From CAVVAL01 sp963742725 (GTDB taxonomy: Bacteria; Actinomycetota; Actinomycetes; Mycobacteriales; Cryptosporangiaceae): a stretch of 64,000 bases of DNA. The notes under the pieces were generated by a model. The model saw nothing but the letters and a program-made list of their open reading frames with translations, was not told the origin of the DNA and did no database searches. The stretch is from the NCBI GenBank assembly GCA_963742725.1, contig CAVUMX010000001.1:1364001-1428000 (forward strand). The letters are read 5' to 3'. Position numbers and translations under genes: made by a program. Positions 27,078 to 35,897 of this stretch are shown here, one piece after another (positions within the stretch are counted from its first letter, which is position 1; each line of letters starts with the position of its first letter).

Positions 27078-28117
27078 ACCCGCACCTCCGTCACCGGCAT
27101 GGACGAGTCGGCCGGGATGTCCAGTGCGGACGGTGCGATGCCGGCGGCGACCAGGTGCGAACCGAGCGCCGCCACCATCGCGCCGTTGTCGGTGCAGAGC
27201 TTGGGTCTGGGCACCCGCAACGTGATGCCGGCCTTGGCGCAGCGCTCCTCGGCCAGGGCCCGCAGCCGCGAGTTGGCCGCGACACCGCCGCCGATCAGCA
27301 GCGTCTCGACGCCGTGTTCGCGGCAGGCGTCGATGGCCTTGGCGGTGAGCACGTCCACGACGGCTTCCTGGAACGAGGCGGCCACGTCGTTCACCGGCAC
27401 CGCCTCGCCGTTGCGCTCCCGCGCCTCGACCCAGCGGGCGACGGCGGTCTTCAGCCCGGAGAACGAGAAGTCGAAGCGGTGCTCGGCCAGGTCGCGCGGG
27501 CCGGTCAGGCCGCGCGGGAACGTCACGAACGCCCGGTCGCCCTCGCGGGCCGCCTTGTCGATGTACGGACCGCCCGGGAACGGCAGCCCGAGCAGGCGCG
27601 CCACCTTGTCGAACGCCTCGCCGGCCGCGTCGTCGATCGTGGCGCCGAGCGGCTTCACGTCGGCGGTGATGTCGTCCACCAGCAGGAGCGACGAGTGCCC
27701 GCCCGAGACCAGCAGCGCCAGCGCCGGCTCCGGCAGCGGACCGTGTTCGAGGGTGTCGACGGCGACGTGCGCGGCCAGGTGGTTCACGCCGTACAGCGGC
27801 TTGTCGAGCGCGAGGGAGTACGCCTTGGCCGCCGCGACACCGACCAGCAGCGCGCCGGCCAGCCCGGGGCCTGCCGTCACGGCGATGGCGTCCAGGTCAC
27901 TCAGCGCGACACCCGCTGTATCCAGCGCGCGCTGGACGGTCGGGACCATCGCCTCCAGGTGCGCGCGGCTCGCCACCTCGGGCACCACCCCGCCGAACCG
28001 GGCGTGGCTCTCCACGCTGGACGCCACGGCGTCCGCCAGCAGCGTGTGGCCACGGACGATCCCGACGCCCGTCTCGTCACACGACGTCTCGATGCCAAGT
28101 ACCAAGGCCTGACTCAT
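27074..28117 (-). CDS. tsaD: tRNA N6-adenosine threonylcarbamoyltransferase TsaD
   Basis: Predicted 347 residues. It transfers the threonylcarbamoyl group to A37 of tRNAs. Motifs: LGIETSCDETGVG at the N-terminus, the metal-binding HLAAHVAVD, LVSGGHSSLLLVDD, FSFSGLKTAVARW and GGGVAANSRLR. ATG at 28117. The start codon and first five codons are part of the left arm of family C copy 2. The partners TsaB and TsaE are encoded at 28750 and 31843, so the whole t6A machinery apart from TsaC lies in this window. Confidence 0.95.
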   Translation of the reverse strand: MSQALVLGIETSCDETGVGIVRGHTLLADAVASSVESHARFGGVVPEVASRAHLEAMVPTVQRALDTAGVALSDLDAIAVTAGPGLAGALLVGVAAAKAYSLALDKPLYGVNHLAAHVAVDTLEHGPLPEPALALLVSGGHSSLLLVDDITADVKPLGATIDDAAGEAFDKVARLLGLPFPGGPYIDKAAREGDRAFVTFPRGLTGPRDLAEHRFDFSFSGLKTAVARWVEARERNGEAVPVNDVAASFQEAVVDVLTAKAIDACREHGVETLLIGGGVAANSRLRALAEERCAKAGITLRVPRPKLCTDNGAMVAALGSHLVAAGIAPSALDIPADSSMPVTEVRV

Positions 28118-28279
28118 AGGTCCCGCCCGTAGCGAGGCGCGTCCAGGCGTCGGTCCGGCAAGGCGGAGGAGGAGGTCATGCCGCTGTTGCATGGCCGACT
28201 CTGTGGTGACACGTGACAACGCCGCCGGTCGGCGTCTGGGCGGGCCGCAGTAGGGCAGCGGACCTGTGAGTCAGGCCTT
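28104..28279. repeat. family C long palindrome, copy 2
   Basis: A 176-bp element whose ends AAGGCCTGACTCATAGGTCC (28104-28123) and GGACCTGTGAGTCAGGCCTT (28260-28279) are complementary with one mismatch. Inner conserved blocks are GGTCCGGCAAGGCGGAGGAGG and ACAACGCCGCCGGTCGGCGTC, and the centre is CATGC-CGCTGTT-GCATG. The left arm contains the tsaD start; the right arm ends 8 nt before the rimI stop. Confidence 0.85.
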
Positions 28280-28286
28280 AGCTCGG

Positions 28287-28736
28287 TCATGTTTCCTCTC
28301 GCACCATCACGACGGCGTCGGCGTTGCTCGGCTGGTAGTACCCCTTGCGCACCGCGACCGCCTCGAACCCGCGGCGAGCGTACAACCGCTGCGCCGTCAC
28401 ATTGTCCGCCCGGACCTCCAGCGCCACCTGCTTCGACTCCCGCCGGGTGGCCTCGGCGAGCAGGTCGTCCAGCAGCGCGGCGCCGATCCCGCGGCCCTGC
28501 CGGTCCGCCCGGACGGCGATGTTCTGCACCCAGGACTGGTCGTCGTACGTGCACAGCCCCGCGTACCCGACGACATCGTCGCCGTCGAGGGCCACCCGGT
28601 AATAGCGGGAGTCCGTCTGCGCCAGCTCCGACCAGAACGTGGCAGGCGTCCACTCCTCGGCGCCGAACAGGTCCCGCTCGATCGGACCGACCGCCTCGAT
28701 GTGCCACCACCGCATCGGCACGAGCCGCACGGTCAC
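28287..28736 (-). CDS. rimI: ribosomal protein S18 alanine N-acetyltransferase RimI-like
   Basis: Predicted 149-residue GNAT acetyltransferase. The acetyl-CoA loop VRADRQGRGIGAALLDDLL and the C-terminal DNVTAQRLYARRGFEAVAVR are typical of RimI. GTG start at 28736. It is placed between tsaB and tsaD, the common actinobacterial order, 13 nt after tsaB. The exact protein substrate cannot be read from sequence. Confidence 0.88.
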   Translation of the reverse strand: MTVRLVPMRWWHIEAVGPIERDLFGAEEWTPATFWSELAQTDSRYYRVALDGDDVVGYAGLCTYDDQSWVQNIAVRADRQGRGIGAALLDDLLAEATRRESKQVALEVRADNVTAQRLYARRGFEAVAVRKGYYQPSNADAVVMVREET

Positions 28737-28749
28737 GGTACTTGCTGGT

Positions 28750-29460
28750 TCACGCCAACACCGTTTTGCGGGCGGCGGGTTCGACGGCGTCGGGGCGGCG
28801 CAGGTACAGCGGCGTCAGCGGCTCCGCCGGGGCGCCCGCGCGGATCCGGACGGCCGCGCGTTCGGCGAGCAACCGCACCGACGGACGGTCCGGGTCGCGG
28901 ACGGGCAACCCCAGGACGTCGGCGTACAGGTGCGCGCCCGCCCCGGCCGCCCACACCGGCGGCGGACCGGCCAGCGGCGGCCCGTCGAGCTGGGGCTGGT
29001 CCAGGGGCTGCGCGTCGAGCCACGCCCGGACGTCGGCCGGCTTGTCGACCGACGGGCCGGTGAGCCGGCGGCCGTCCGCGTCGTAGGTGGCCCAGTACAC
29101 CTCGCGGCGGCGGGCGTCCGTGGCGACCAGGTACGGCCCGGCCGGCTCGGCGACCGCGTCCAGCGTGCAGACGCCATATGTCGGGATGCGCAGCGAGTCG
29201 GCGAGCGCCACTGCCGTGACCAGACCGACCCGCAGGCCGGTGAACGGGCCCGGGCCGACCCCGGCCACGATCGCGCCGAGATCCTTGGGCTCCGCACCCC
29301 CGTCGGCCAGGCACTCCTGGATCCCCGGCGCCAGCGCCTCACCGTGCTTGCGCGCGTCCACCGTGACCCGGTCGGCACGCAGTTCCACCCCGCGCGGCCC
29401 CACCCAGACGAGTCCTGCGGTGACGGCGGCGGTCGCTGTGTCGATGACGAGAACCAGCAC
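28750..29460 (-). CDS. tsaB: t6A complex dimerisation protein TsaB
   Basis: Predicted 236 residues. The N-terminal ASKHA fold (VLVIDTATAAVTAGLV) and the hallmark VGPGPFTGLRVGLVTAVALA identify TsaB, the TsaD partner that lacks the metal site. KHGEALAPGIQECL aligns with the TsaB/TsaD interface helix. GTG start at 29460. Cotranscribed with rimI and tsaD downstream. Confidence 0.92.
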   Translation of the reverse strand: MLVLVIDTATAAVTAGLVWVGPRGVELRADRVTVDARKHGEALAPGIQECLADGGAEPKDLGAIVAGVGPGPFTGLRVGLVTAVALADSLRIPTYGVCTLDAVAEPAGPYLVATDARRREVYWATYDADGRRLTGPSVDKPADVRAWLDAQPLDQPQLDGPPLAGPPPVWAAGAGAHLYADVLGLPVRDPDRPSVRLLAERAAVRIRAGAPAEPLTPLYLRRPDAVEPAARKTVLA

Positions 29461-29536
29461 GGTGCGAGCGTATCGGTACTCCGATGTCGCGCCGGGCTGC
29501 CGATGCTTTTCGGGCCGTGCCGGGCGTCCTGATGAA

Positions 29537-31066
29537 TCAGCTTGTCAACTGGACGATCAGTTCACGCTTGAGCACCTTGCCGCTGGGACCGAGCGGGAAC
29601 GCCTCCACGAACTCGATCCGGCGCGGGTACTTGTGGCCGGCGAGCTGGCCCTTGCTCCAGGCGATGATCTCGACCGGGTCGGGGGTGTTGCCCGGCTGCG
29701 GGATGACGACGGCGCAGATCTCCTCGCCGTAGGTGTCGTCGGGCAGTCCGATGACGGCGACCTGGGCGATGTCGGGGTGGCGGAGCAGCACCTCCTCGAC
29801 CTCGCGGGGGTACACGTTGAAGCCGCCGCGGATGACCATGTCCTTCTTGCGGTCGACGATCGAGATGTAGCCGTCGGCGTCCTTGGTGCCGAGGTCGCCG
29901 GAGCGGAACCAGCCGTCGACCATCACCTCGGCGGTGGCCTCCGGACGGTTCAGGTACCCCGCCATGACGTTGTGGCCACGGATCACGACCTCGCCCAGCT
30001 CGCCCGTGGGCAGCAGCTCGATCCGGCCCTCGACCTCGGCGGCGGCGATCTCGACGTCGACGCCCCAGATCGGGCGGCCCACCGTGCCCGGCTTGCAGGG
30101 CCAGCCCTTCTGGTTGAACGTGGCGACGGGCGAGGTCTCGGTGAGGCCGTAGCCCTCGTAGACCGTCGTCTGGAAGGTCTCCTGGAACGCCTCCAGGACC
30201 GTGAGCGGCAGCGAGGCGCCGCCGGAGAGGGCGCTGACCAGTTTCGGGCGGCGCGGATCGGTCTTCGCGGCCTCCAGCAGCCCGATGTACATCGTCGGGA
30301 CGCCCATGAACTTCGTGCAGTTCTGGGTGACGAGCAGGTCGAGGGCGGCCGCGCCGTCGAAGCGCGGCATCAGGACGAGCGTCGCGCCGATGCGGAAGAT
30401 CGTGTTCATCGCGCACGTCTGGCCGAACGTGTGAAACAGCGGGAGGCAGCCGAGCAGGATGTCGTCCGGGGTGAAGTCGAACGAGCTGATGATCGACGTG
30501 TCGACGTTCATCAGGATGTTGAGGTGCGTGATCATCGCGCCCTTGGGCTTACCGGTCGTGCCCGAGGTGTAGAGGATGACCGCGATGTCGTCCGGGGCGC
30601 GGGAGACGTAGGTGTCGATCGGGGTCGCGCTGCCGGCCAGGATGTCCAGGCGCTCGGCGTCGCCGTCCATGACCCCGAGCAGGGGGACGCCCGCCAGCTC
30701 GGCGCCCTTCGCGCCCTCGCCCAGCAGCGGGCCGGCGCAGATCAGGACCTTGGCGCCCGAATCTTCCAGGACGTAGGCGATCTCCTCGGCCCGCAGCAGG
30801 GCGTGCACCGGCACGGCGACGGCGCCGAGCGCGAGCGTCCCGAAGTAGGCGAGCGGGAAGTGCGGGGTGTTCGGCAGCAGCAGCGCGACCTTGTCGTCGG
30901 GCCCGATGCCCTTCTCCCGGAGCACCGCCGCGTACTGGCGGGCACCGGCCCACAGGTGCGCGTACGGGACCTTCAGATCCCCGATGACCACCGCCGGGTG
31001 ATCGGGGCGCCGGAGCGCGGACTCGGCGAGCAGAGCGGCGATCGACAGTGATGCTGGCAGCGACAT
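29537..31066 (-). CDS. long-chain acyl-CoA synthetase (AMP-forming)
   Basis: Predicted 509-residue ANL-superfamily ligase. Motif A3 is YTSGTTGKPKGAM, A5 YGLTETSPVA, A7/A8 SGDLGTKDADGYISIVDRKK with DMVIRGGFNVYPREVEE, and A10 Lys in LGPSGKVLKREL. It activates fatty acids to acyl-CoA in the cytoplasm; chain length cannot be judged. ATG at 31066. It is divergent from the PlsC-type acyltransferase, which suggests joint use in lipid synthesis or recycling. Confidence 0.9.
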   Translation of the reverse strand: MSLPASLSIAALLAESALRRPDHPAVVIGDLKVPYAHLWAGARQYAAVLREKGIGPDDKVALLLPNTPHFPLAYFGTLALGAVAVPVHALLRAEEIAYVLEDSGAKVLICAGPLLGEGAKGAELAGVPLLGVMDGDAERLDILAGSATPIDTYVSRAPDDIAVILYTSGTTGKPKGAMITHLNILMNVDTSIISSFDFTPDDILLGCLPLFHTFGQTCAMNTIFRIGATLVLMPRFDGAAALDLLVTQNCTKFMGVPTMYIGLLEAAKTDPRRPKLVSALSGGASLPLTVLEAFQETFQTTVYEGYGLTETSPVATFNQKGWPCKPGTVGRPIWGVDVEIAAAEVEGRIELLPTGELGEVVIRGHNVMAGYLNRPEATAEVMVDGWFRSGDLGTKDADGYISIVDRKKDMVIRGGFNVYPREVEEVLLRHPDIAQVAVIGLPDDTYGEEICAVVIPQPGNTPDPVEIIAWSKGQLAGHKYPRRIEFVEAFPLGPSGKVLKRELIVQLTS

Positions 31067-31154
31067 GACATCCTCCCGGTGAACTCCCTCACACTAGGAC
31101 AGCTACTGCTTGGTACGGGTCGAGAATCATGGTTCCGGACTGAGGAGGACCTGG

Positions 31155-31823
31155 TTGCTGTACCAAGGGGCGCGGCGGGCGATTCGCCCGATGTTCAAGC
31201 TGGCGTACCGGCCTGAGGTGACGGGCCTGGAGAACATCCCGGGCGATGGTGCGGCCATCATCGCGAGCAACCATCTGTCCGAAGTGGACAGCCTCGTCCT
31301 GCCGATGGTGTCGCCACGGCAGATCGCGTTCCTGGCCAAGGCCGAGTACTTCAACGGACCCGGACTCAAGGGCTGGGCGTCCCGGTCGTTCTTCACGGGG
31401 GTCGGCGCCGTGCCGGTCGAGCGCGGCAACGGGCGGGCGGCCCTGGCCGCCCTGGACACCGCCGAGTCGATCCTGCGGCGCGGCGACCTCTTCGGCATCT
31501 ACCCCGAAGGAACCCGCTCACCGGACGGACGTCTGCACCGCGGCCGGGTCGGCGTCTCCCGCCTCACGCTGCGGACCGGCGCGCCCGTCATCCCCGTCGG
31601 GCTCGTCGGCACCGACGTGATCCAGCCGGTCGGGCAGCGCGTGCCCGGGCTCGGACGGGTCACCGTGCGGTTCGGGGCTCCACTCGACTTCACCAAGTAC
31701 AAGGGTCTGGAGCGGAACAAGACCGTTCAGCGGGCCGTCGTGGACGAGATCATGCACGCCATCCTCGACCTGTCCCGCCAGGACTACGTCGACATCTACG
31801 GCAGCACCGCGAAGGCGGCGTAG
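31155..31823 (+). CDS. plsC: 1-acyl-sn-glycerol-3-phosphate acyltransferase (PlsC family)
   Basis: Predicted 222 residues. Acyltransferase motif I is NHLSEVDS (HX4D), motif III FGIYPEGTRSPDG, followed by RGRVGVSRLTLRTGAPVIPV. It acylates lysophosphatidic acid, feeding the pathway that leads to PssA/Psd. The TTG at 31155 was chosen because AGGAGG lies 6 nt upstream; a frame from 31110 is possible but lacks a site. Divergent from the acyl-CoA synthetase. Confidence 0.87.
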   Translation: MLYQGARRAIRPMFKLAYRPEVTGLENIPGDGAAIIASNHLSEVDSLVLPMVSPRQIAFLAKAEYFNGPGLKGWASRSFFTGVGAVPVERGNGRAALAALDTAESILRRGDLFGIYPEGTRSPDGRLHRGRVGVSRLTLRTGAPVIPVGLVGTDVIQPVGQRVPGLGRVTVRFGAPLDFTKYKGLERNKTVQRAVVDEIMHAILDLSRQDYVDIYGSTAKAA

Positions 31824-31842
31824 CGCGCCGCCGGAGCGGCCG

Positions 31843-32325
31843 TCAGTGGGTGAGGTTGCCGCTGAGGGACGCGACGCGGTCGGCCCAGTCGCCGCCGCTG
31901 GCTACCAGTTCGACGCTCCGTACCTCGGTGTCGTCGTCGCGGCCGATGCGGACCTCCAGGAAGGTGTCCGCGAGCCGTTCGACCAGCCCGCCGCCCCACT
32001 CGACGACCGTGACGGAGTCGGCGACGTCGGCGTCCAGGTCGAGGTCGTCCACTTCCAGGACGCCGCCGAGCCGGTAAGCGTCAACGTGGACCAGCGGGAT
32101 CGAGCCACCCTTCGCCGGATCCGGCTTGTGCACGCGCGCGATCACGAACGTCGGGCTGGTCACGTCGCCCCGCACGCCGAGGCCCGCACCGATGCCCTGG
32201 GCGAGCGCCGTCTTGCCGGCTCCGAGCGGCCCGGTCAGCACGACCAGATCGCCCGGCCGAAGGACCCGGGCGAGCGCGCGACCGAACGCGCGCGTGTCGT
32301 CGGGAGTCGTCAGCGCGATGCTCAC
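31843..32325 (-). CDS. tsaE: t6A complex ATPase TsaE
   Basis: Predicted 160 residues. Walker A is GPLGAGKTALAQG, preceded by FGRALARVLRPGDLVVL; then SPTFVIARVH, HVDAYRL and VVEWGGGLVERL are the usual TsaE motifs. It drives the TsaBD complex by ATP hydrolysis. GTG at 32325 overlaps the upstream stop by GTGA, so it is translationally coupled to the 299-residue protein. Confidence 0.93.
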   Translation of the reverse strand: MSIALTTPDDTRAFGRALARVLRPGDLVVLTGPLGAGKTALAQGIGAGLGVRGDVTSPTFVIARVHKPDPAKGGSIPLVHVDAYRLGGVLEVDDLDLDADVADSVTVVEWGGGLVERLADTFLEVRIGRDDDTEVRSVELVASGGDWADRVASLSGNLTH

Positions 32326-33221
32326 CGCACCTCCCCGATCTGGCCGCACACCCATGCCTGGACGGCGACCACGTTTCCCGGCGCCACATCCGCCCCCTTC
32401 TCCATGACCACGTCGAACTCCCCGCCGAGCGTACGCACGGTCAGGTGCGCGTAGGCGGCACCGAACGCGGCGGACGTGACCACACGCGCGGCCGTGACCA
32501 CGCCATGCACCAGCGCGGCGGGCGTCGGCACCCCGCTGGCCGCCCCACCGGCGCCACCACCCGCGTCACGGCCAGCGGCGTCGGCGCCAGCGCGGCCGGC
32601 CACCGCACCCGGGTCGCGGTCAGGCCCGGCAGCGGCATCTGGGCCGGCGCGGCCGGGCCAGGCGGCGCCAGCGGCCTCCGGGGCGGCGCGGCCGGTGAAC
32701 AGGCCCACCGGGATCAGGCTCTCGGCGGCGAACCCGGGCTCGCCCTGCGTCGCGTCGAAGGCGGCCTCGTCGGCGTACACCTCGATGTCCTCGGCGACGA
32801 ACACGATCGACGCCTCGACCGGTTCGCCGGACCTGGCCAGCGTGCCGAACCACTTCCGCAGCGCGGCGACCCGGGCGGGCGCGACAGCGAGCGGGTACAG
32901 CATCTCGCCGCCGTCGAGAACCTCGACCGTGACCACTGAGCAGCCGGCGCAGTCGCCGTCCTCCATGACGCCCGTCACCCGGACGGACTGCCGCGACTGA
33001 CCGTCGAACTGCGGCGTCGCGCACTCGACCGTGGGCTCGCCCCGGAACCGGGCCTTGCGCAGCAGCACGTCGACTCCGGCGCCGTGCTCGCGCCACACCG
33101 CGAGGGTCTGCCGGAACCCGGCCGGCTCCACCACCGCGCCACGCAACGCGGACCCGATCACCCGCGACAGGTCCTCCCGCTCACGAACGGGCAACCCCAT
33201 CGCCGTGAAGTGATTACTCAC
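32322..33221 (-). CDS. 299-residue hypothetical protein between tsaE and hydrolase
   Basis: I do not recognise this family. The N-terminal region (SNHFTAMGLPVREREDLSRV) and the middle (DGDCAGCSVVTVEVLDGGEM, ASIVFVAEDIEVYADEAAFD) look like an ordinary soluble fold with one CxxC. A stretch of about 55 residues rich in Ala, Gly, Pro and Asp (about residues 175-230) interrupts it before a final conserved-looking part (AHLTVRTLGGEFDVVMEKGA). GTG at 33221 overlaps the hydrolase stop by 4 nt and the stop overlaps tsaE by 4 nt, so it is embedded in the alr-hydrolase-tsaE operon. Confidence 0.75.
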   Translation of the reverse strand: MSNHFTAMGLPVREREDLSRVIGSALRGAVVEPAGFRQTLAVWREHGAGVDVLLRKARFRGEPTVECATPQFDGQSRQSVRVTGVMEDGDCAGCSVVTVEVLDGGEMLYPLAVAPARVAALRKWFGTLARSGEPVEASIVFVAEDIEVYADEAAFDATQGEPGFAAESLIPVGLFTGRAAPEAAGAAWPGRAGPDAAAGPDRDPGAVAGRAGADAAGRDAGGGAGGAASGVPTPAALVHGVVTAARVVTSAAFGAAYAHLTVRTLGGEFDVVMEKGADVAPGNVVAVQAWVCGQIGEVR

Positions 33222-34582
33222 GCGCCGCGCTTGCGGCGGATGCGCCAGAGGCGCCGCCGCTCCACCGACCCCGACTCTGCCGCCTTCTTCCGGCGCTCCG
33301 CACGGGCGGCCAGTTCGTCCTTGCGGCTGACCTTGCGCTTCGGCACCGGTTCGCCCGCGACCGCACGCGCGGCGCGGCGCAGGAACGCCACGAAGTGCGC
33401 GTTGACGAGGTCGCCGTGCTCCATGAGCGTGACGTGGCCGCCGTCCGCGACCTCGACCAGTTCGGCGCCGGGCAGCAGCCGGGCGATCTCGCGGGTGTGG
33501 TCGACGGGCGTCAGCATGTCGTTGTCGCCGCAGACGACGAGCGTCTCGATGCCGTCGAACACCTCCAGCGCGGCGTACCGGTCGTGCTCCGACAGCGTGC
33601 CCAGGTACCCGGCGATGACCTCGACGGACGTGCCGGAGTTCATCCGCTCCACGTAGTCGATGAGGCTGGGGCTCGGGTCCTTGCTGCCGAACCCGTACCG
33701 GCGGGTGAGCAGGTACGCGACGTCGCTGCCCGCGCGGCGGCCGACCTCGGCGAGTTCCGGTTGCCACTTCAGCGCGCCGGAGATCGTCGGCATCAGCGGT
33801 TTGCGCAGCTTGGCCAGGACGGGCGGGATGCCGAGGCCGACGTCGTCGAGGTGCCCGGCGGACGTCGAGATCAGCGCCACGCCGACGACCCGGTCCGCGA
33901 AGAACTCCGGGGACCGTTCGGCGAGCGCCATCACGGTCATGCCGCCCATCGAGTGGCCGGCGAGCACCAGCGGGCCGTCCGGCGCCACCTCGGCGATGAT
34001 CGCCGCGAGGTCGGCGCCGAGCTGGTCGAGGTCGTAGTCGGACGCGTCGCGGCGCCCGGACCGTCCATGGCCGGGCTGGTCGTAGAAGACGAGCCGGCAG
34101 CGGGGATCGTCGGCGGTGGCCGCGACCTCGCCCTCCACGGGTTCGGCGGGTGCCTCCACCGGATCGGCCTTGCGCAGGGCGGCCAGGCCGCGCCGCTTCC
34201 TGCCCGCGGCGACCAGCGCGGCGCGCTGCCGCTGCAACTCCGTCAGGGCCCGTCGCTGGAAGTGCCAGGTGCCCATGTCCAGGCAGAAACCGTGCACGAA
34301 CACGACGGTCAGCTCGGGCGGCACCCCGGTCGCGTCCGGCTCGACGACCTCGACGTGCAGCGGCACGCCGCCGTCGACCGTCACGGTGCGCTGGCTGTCG
34401 AACGGGAGCAGGCCGAACGGCTCGTCCACGTACCGGTCCTCGACCCGGCGCCGGGTCCGGCTCAACGCGTACCGCTCGGCGACAACTCCGGCCGCCGCAC
34501 CGGCGGCGGCCACTCCGACGAGCGCCCCCGCCCAGCCGACGGCCTTCAGCCCCCCGACGAAGCCCTTCGGCTCCTCGCTCAT
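33218..34582 (-). CDS. alpha/beta hydrolase with N-terminal membrane helix
   Basis: Predicted 454 residues. A Gly/Ala-rich N-terminal helix (about residues 15-38) probably anchors it. The hydrolase core has the oxyanion strand VVFVHGFCLDMG, the nucleophile elbow LAGHSMGGM, an Asp in VVCGDNDMLTP and His in VADGGHVTLMEHGD. A charged insert of about 50 residues (RQRAALVAAGRKRRGLAALR) splits the early core, and the C-terminus is very basic (RKVSRKDELAARAERRKKAA). Substrate unknown. Its ATG overlaps the alr stop by 1 nt (TGATG). Confidence 0.85.
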   Translation of the reverse strand: MSEEPKGFVGGLKAVGWAGALVGVAAAGAAAGVVAERYALSRTRRRVEDRYVDEPFGLLPFDSQRTVTVDGGVPLHVEVVEPDATGVPPELTVVFVHGFCLDMGTWHFQRRALTELQRQRAALVAAGRKRRGLAALRKADPVEAPAEPVEGEVAATADDPRCRLVFYDQPGHGRSGRRDASDYDLDQLGADLAAIIAEVAPDGPLVLAGHSMGGMTVMALAERSPEFFADRVVGVALISTSAGHLDDVGLGIPPVLAKLRKPLMPTISGALKWQPELAEVGRRAGSDVAYLLTRRYGFGSKDPSPSLIDYVERMNSGTSVEVIAGYLGTLSEHDRYAALEVFDGIETLVVCGDNDMLTPVDHTREIARLLPGAELVEVADGGHVTLMEHGDLVNAHFVAFLRRAARAVAGEPVPKRKVSRKDELAARAERRKKAAESGSVERRRLWRIRRKRGA

Positions 34583-35709
34583 CAGACCTCCCCGACATAG
34601 GTCCGGGGCACGCGCGCGCCGATCCGGGTGACGATCTCGTAGTTGATCGTGTCCAGGACGGCGGCCCAGTCGTCGGCGGTCGGCTCGCCGTCGTCGCCCG
34701 GGCCGAACACCGTCGCGACGTCACCGGCCGCGACCAGGTCGTCCCCGACGTCCACCATGACCTGGTCCATGCACACCCGGCCGGCGATCGTCCGGCGCTT
34801 GCCGCCCAGCAGCAGCGGGCCGATGTTCGTGGCGTGGCGCGGCACCCCGTCCGCGTAGCCGAGCGGGACCAGCGCGAGGGTGGTCTCCCGCTCGGTCGTG
34901 TACTGGTGGCCGTACGAGACGCCCGACCCGGCCGGCACCCGCTTCGCCAGCACCACCTGGGCCCGCAACGTCATCGCCGGCCGCAGCGCGCTCGCCGCCG
35001 GCCAGTCCGGGATCGGCGAGAGCCCGTAGACGGCGATACCGGGCCGCACCAGGTCGAAGTGCGCCTCGGGGAGCGTGAGCGTCGCGGCCGAGTTGGCCAG
35101 ATGCCGCACCTGCGGACGGACGCCCGCGCGCTCGGCGATCTCCAGCGCCTCGCCGAACAGGCGGATCTGCGCCGCGATCGTCGGGTGCCCCGGTGCGTCC
35201 GCGTAGGCGAAGTGGCTCCAGACGCCGATGATCTCCACCGTGCCGTCCGCCGCGGCCTTCGCCGCGGACGTCAACAGCTCAGGCCAGTCAGCGGACGGCG
35301 AACCGCCCCGGCTCAGCCCGGTGTCGACCTTGAGATGCAGCCTGGCCGGACGGCCGGCCGTGCGCGCCGCCGCGGCGATCTCGTCCAGCAGCGCGGGCGT
35401 CGCCGCCGACAGGTCGATGTCGGCCGCCACCGCCCGGTGCAGTGGCAGGCCGGGGGCTAGCAGCCAGGCCAGGATCGGCGCCGAGATGCCATCCGCACGG
35501 AGCGCCAGCGCCTCGTCGAGCGTGCACACGCCCAACCAGTCCGCGCCACCCGCCAGGACCGCCCGGGCGGCCGGGAGGATGCCGTGCCCGTAGCCGTCCG
35601 CCTTGACGACGGCCATCATGCCCGCCGACGTCCCGGACGCCAGATGCGCCGTATTCGCGCGTATCGCGTCCAGGTCGACCAGAGCCTCTGCCTGCAGCAT
35701 GCCCTCCAT
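34582..35709 (-). CDS. alr: alanine racemase
   Basis: Predicted 375 residues (or 372 from ATG 35700). It makes D-alanine for peptidoglycan. PLP-binding Lys36 is in VVKADGYGHG; the catalytic Tyr region is SGVSYGHQYTTERETTLALV; also RVCMDQVMVDVGD. It leads the operon alr-hydrolase-hypothetical-tsaE. The start is uncertain by three codons: GGAGG is 2 nt from the second ATG, too close to serve it well. Confidence 0.94.
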   Translation of the reverse strand: MEGMLQAEALVDLDAIRANTAHLASGTSAGMMAVVKADGYGHGILPAARAVLAGGADWLGVCTLDEALALRADGISAPILAWLLAPGLPLHRAVAADIDLSAATPALLDEIAAAARTAGRPARLHLKVDTGLSRGGSPSADWPELLTSAAKAAADGTVEIIGVWSHFAYADAPGHPTIAAQIRLFGEALEIAERAGVRPQVRHLANSAATLTLPEAHFDLVRPGIAVYGLSPIPDWPAASALRPAMTLRAQVVLAKRVPAGSGVSYGHQYTTERETTLALVPLGYADGVPRHATNIGPLLLGGKRRTIAGRVCMDQVMVDVGDDLVAAGDVATVFGPGDDGEPTADDWAAVLDTINYEIVTRIGARVPRTYVGEV

Positions 35710-35798
35710 TCTCTCAGGGCACGCTCGTCCCGGCCTGCCCGGCGCCCGCCTCAGGCCGCCCGCCGCCGCCCGCCCGCCGCCCGGCCGCCGGCCGCCAC

Positions 35799-35849
35799 TT
35801 TCGGACTTTTGAGGGTCGGCGGGCGCCGGAAACCCTCAAAAGTCCGAAA
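35799..35849 (-). repeat. family A inverted repeat, copy 2
   Basis: Perfect 18-bp arms TTTCGGACTTTTGAGGGT (35799-35816) and complement (35832-35849), 15-nt loop, right flank CTGGGCG as in copy 1. It lies between the nnrD/E stop (35898) and the alr start (35709), both minus strand, where it probably terminates the nnrD/E transcript. Confidence 0.85.
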
Positions 35850-35897
35850 CTGGGCGGGCGCGAGCGGGGCGGGGCGCGGGGCGCGGGCGGGCGGGGC

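Noticed and set aside
32322..34724. A single 800-codon frame on the minus strand across the hydrolase and hypothetical genes
   Set aside because: Its first 500 codons are Arg-rich antisense-like translation overlapping the clear alpha/beta hydrolase in another frame; only the part from 33221 is credible.
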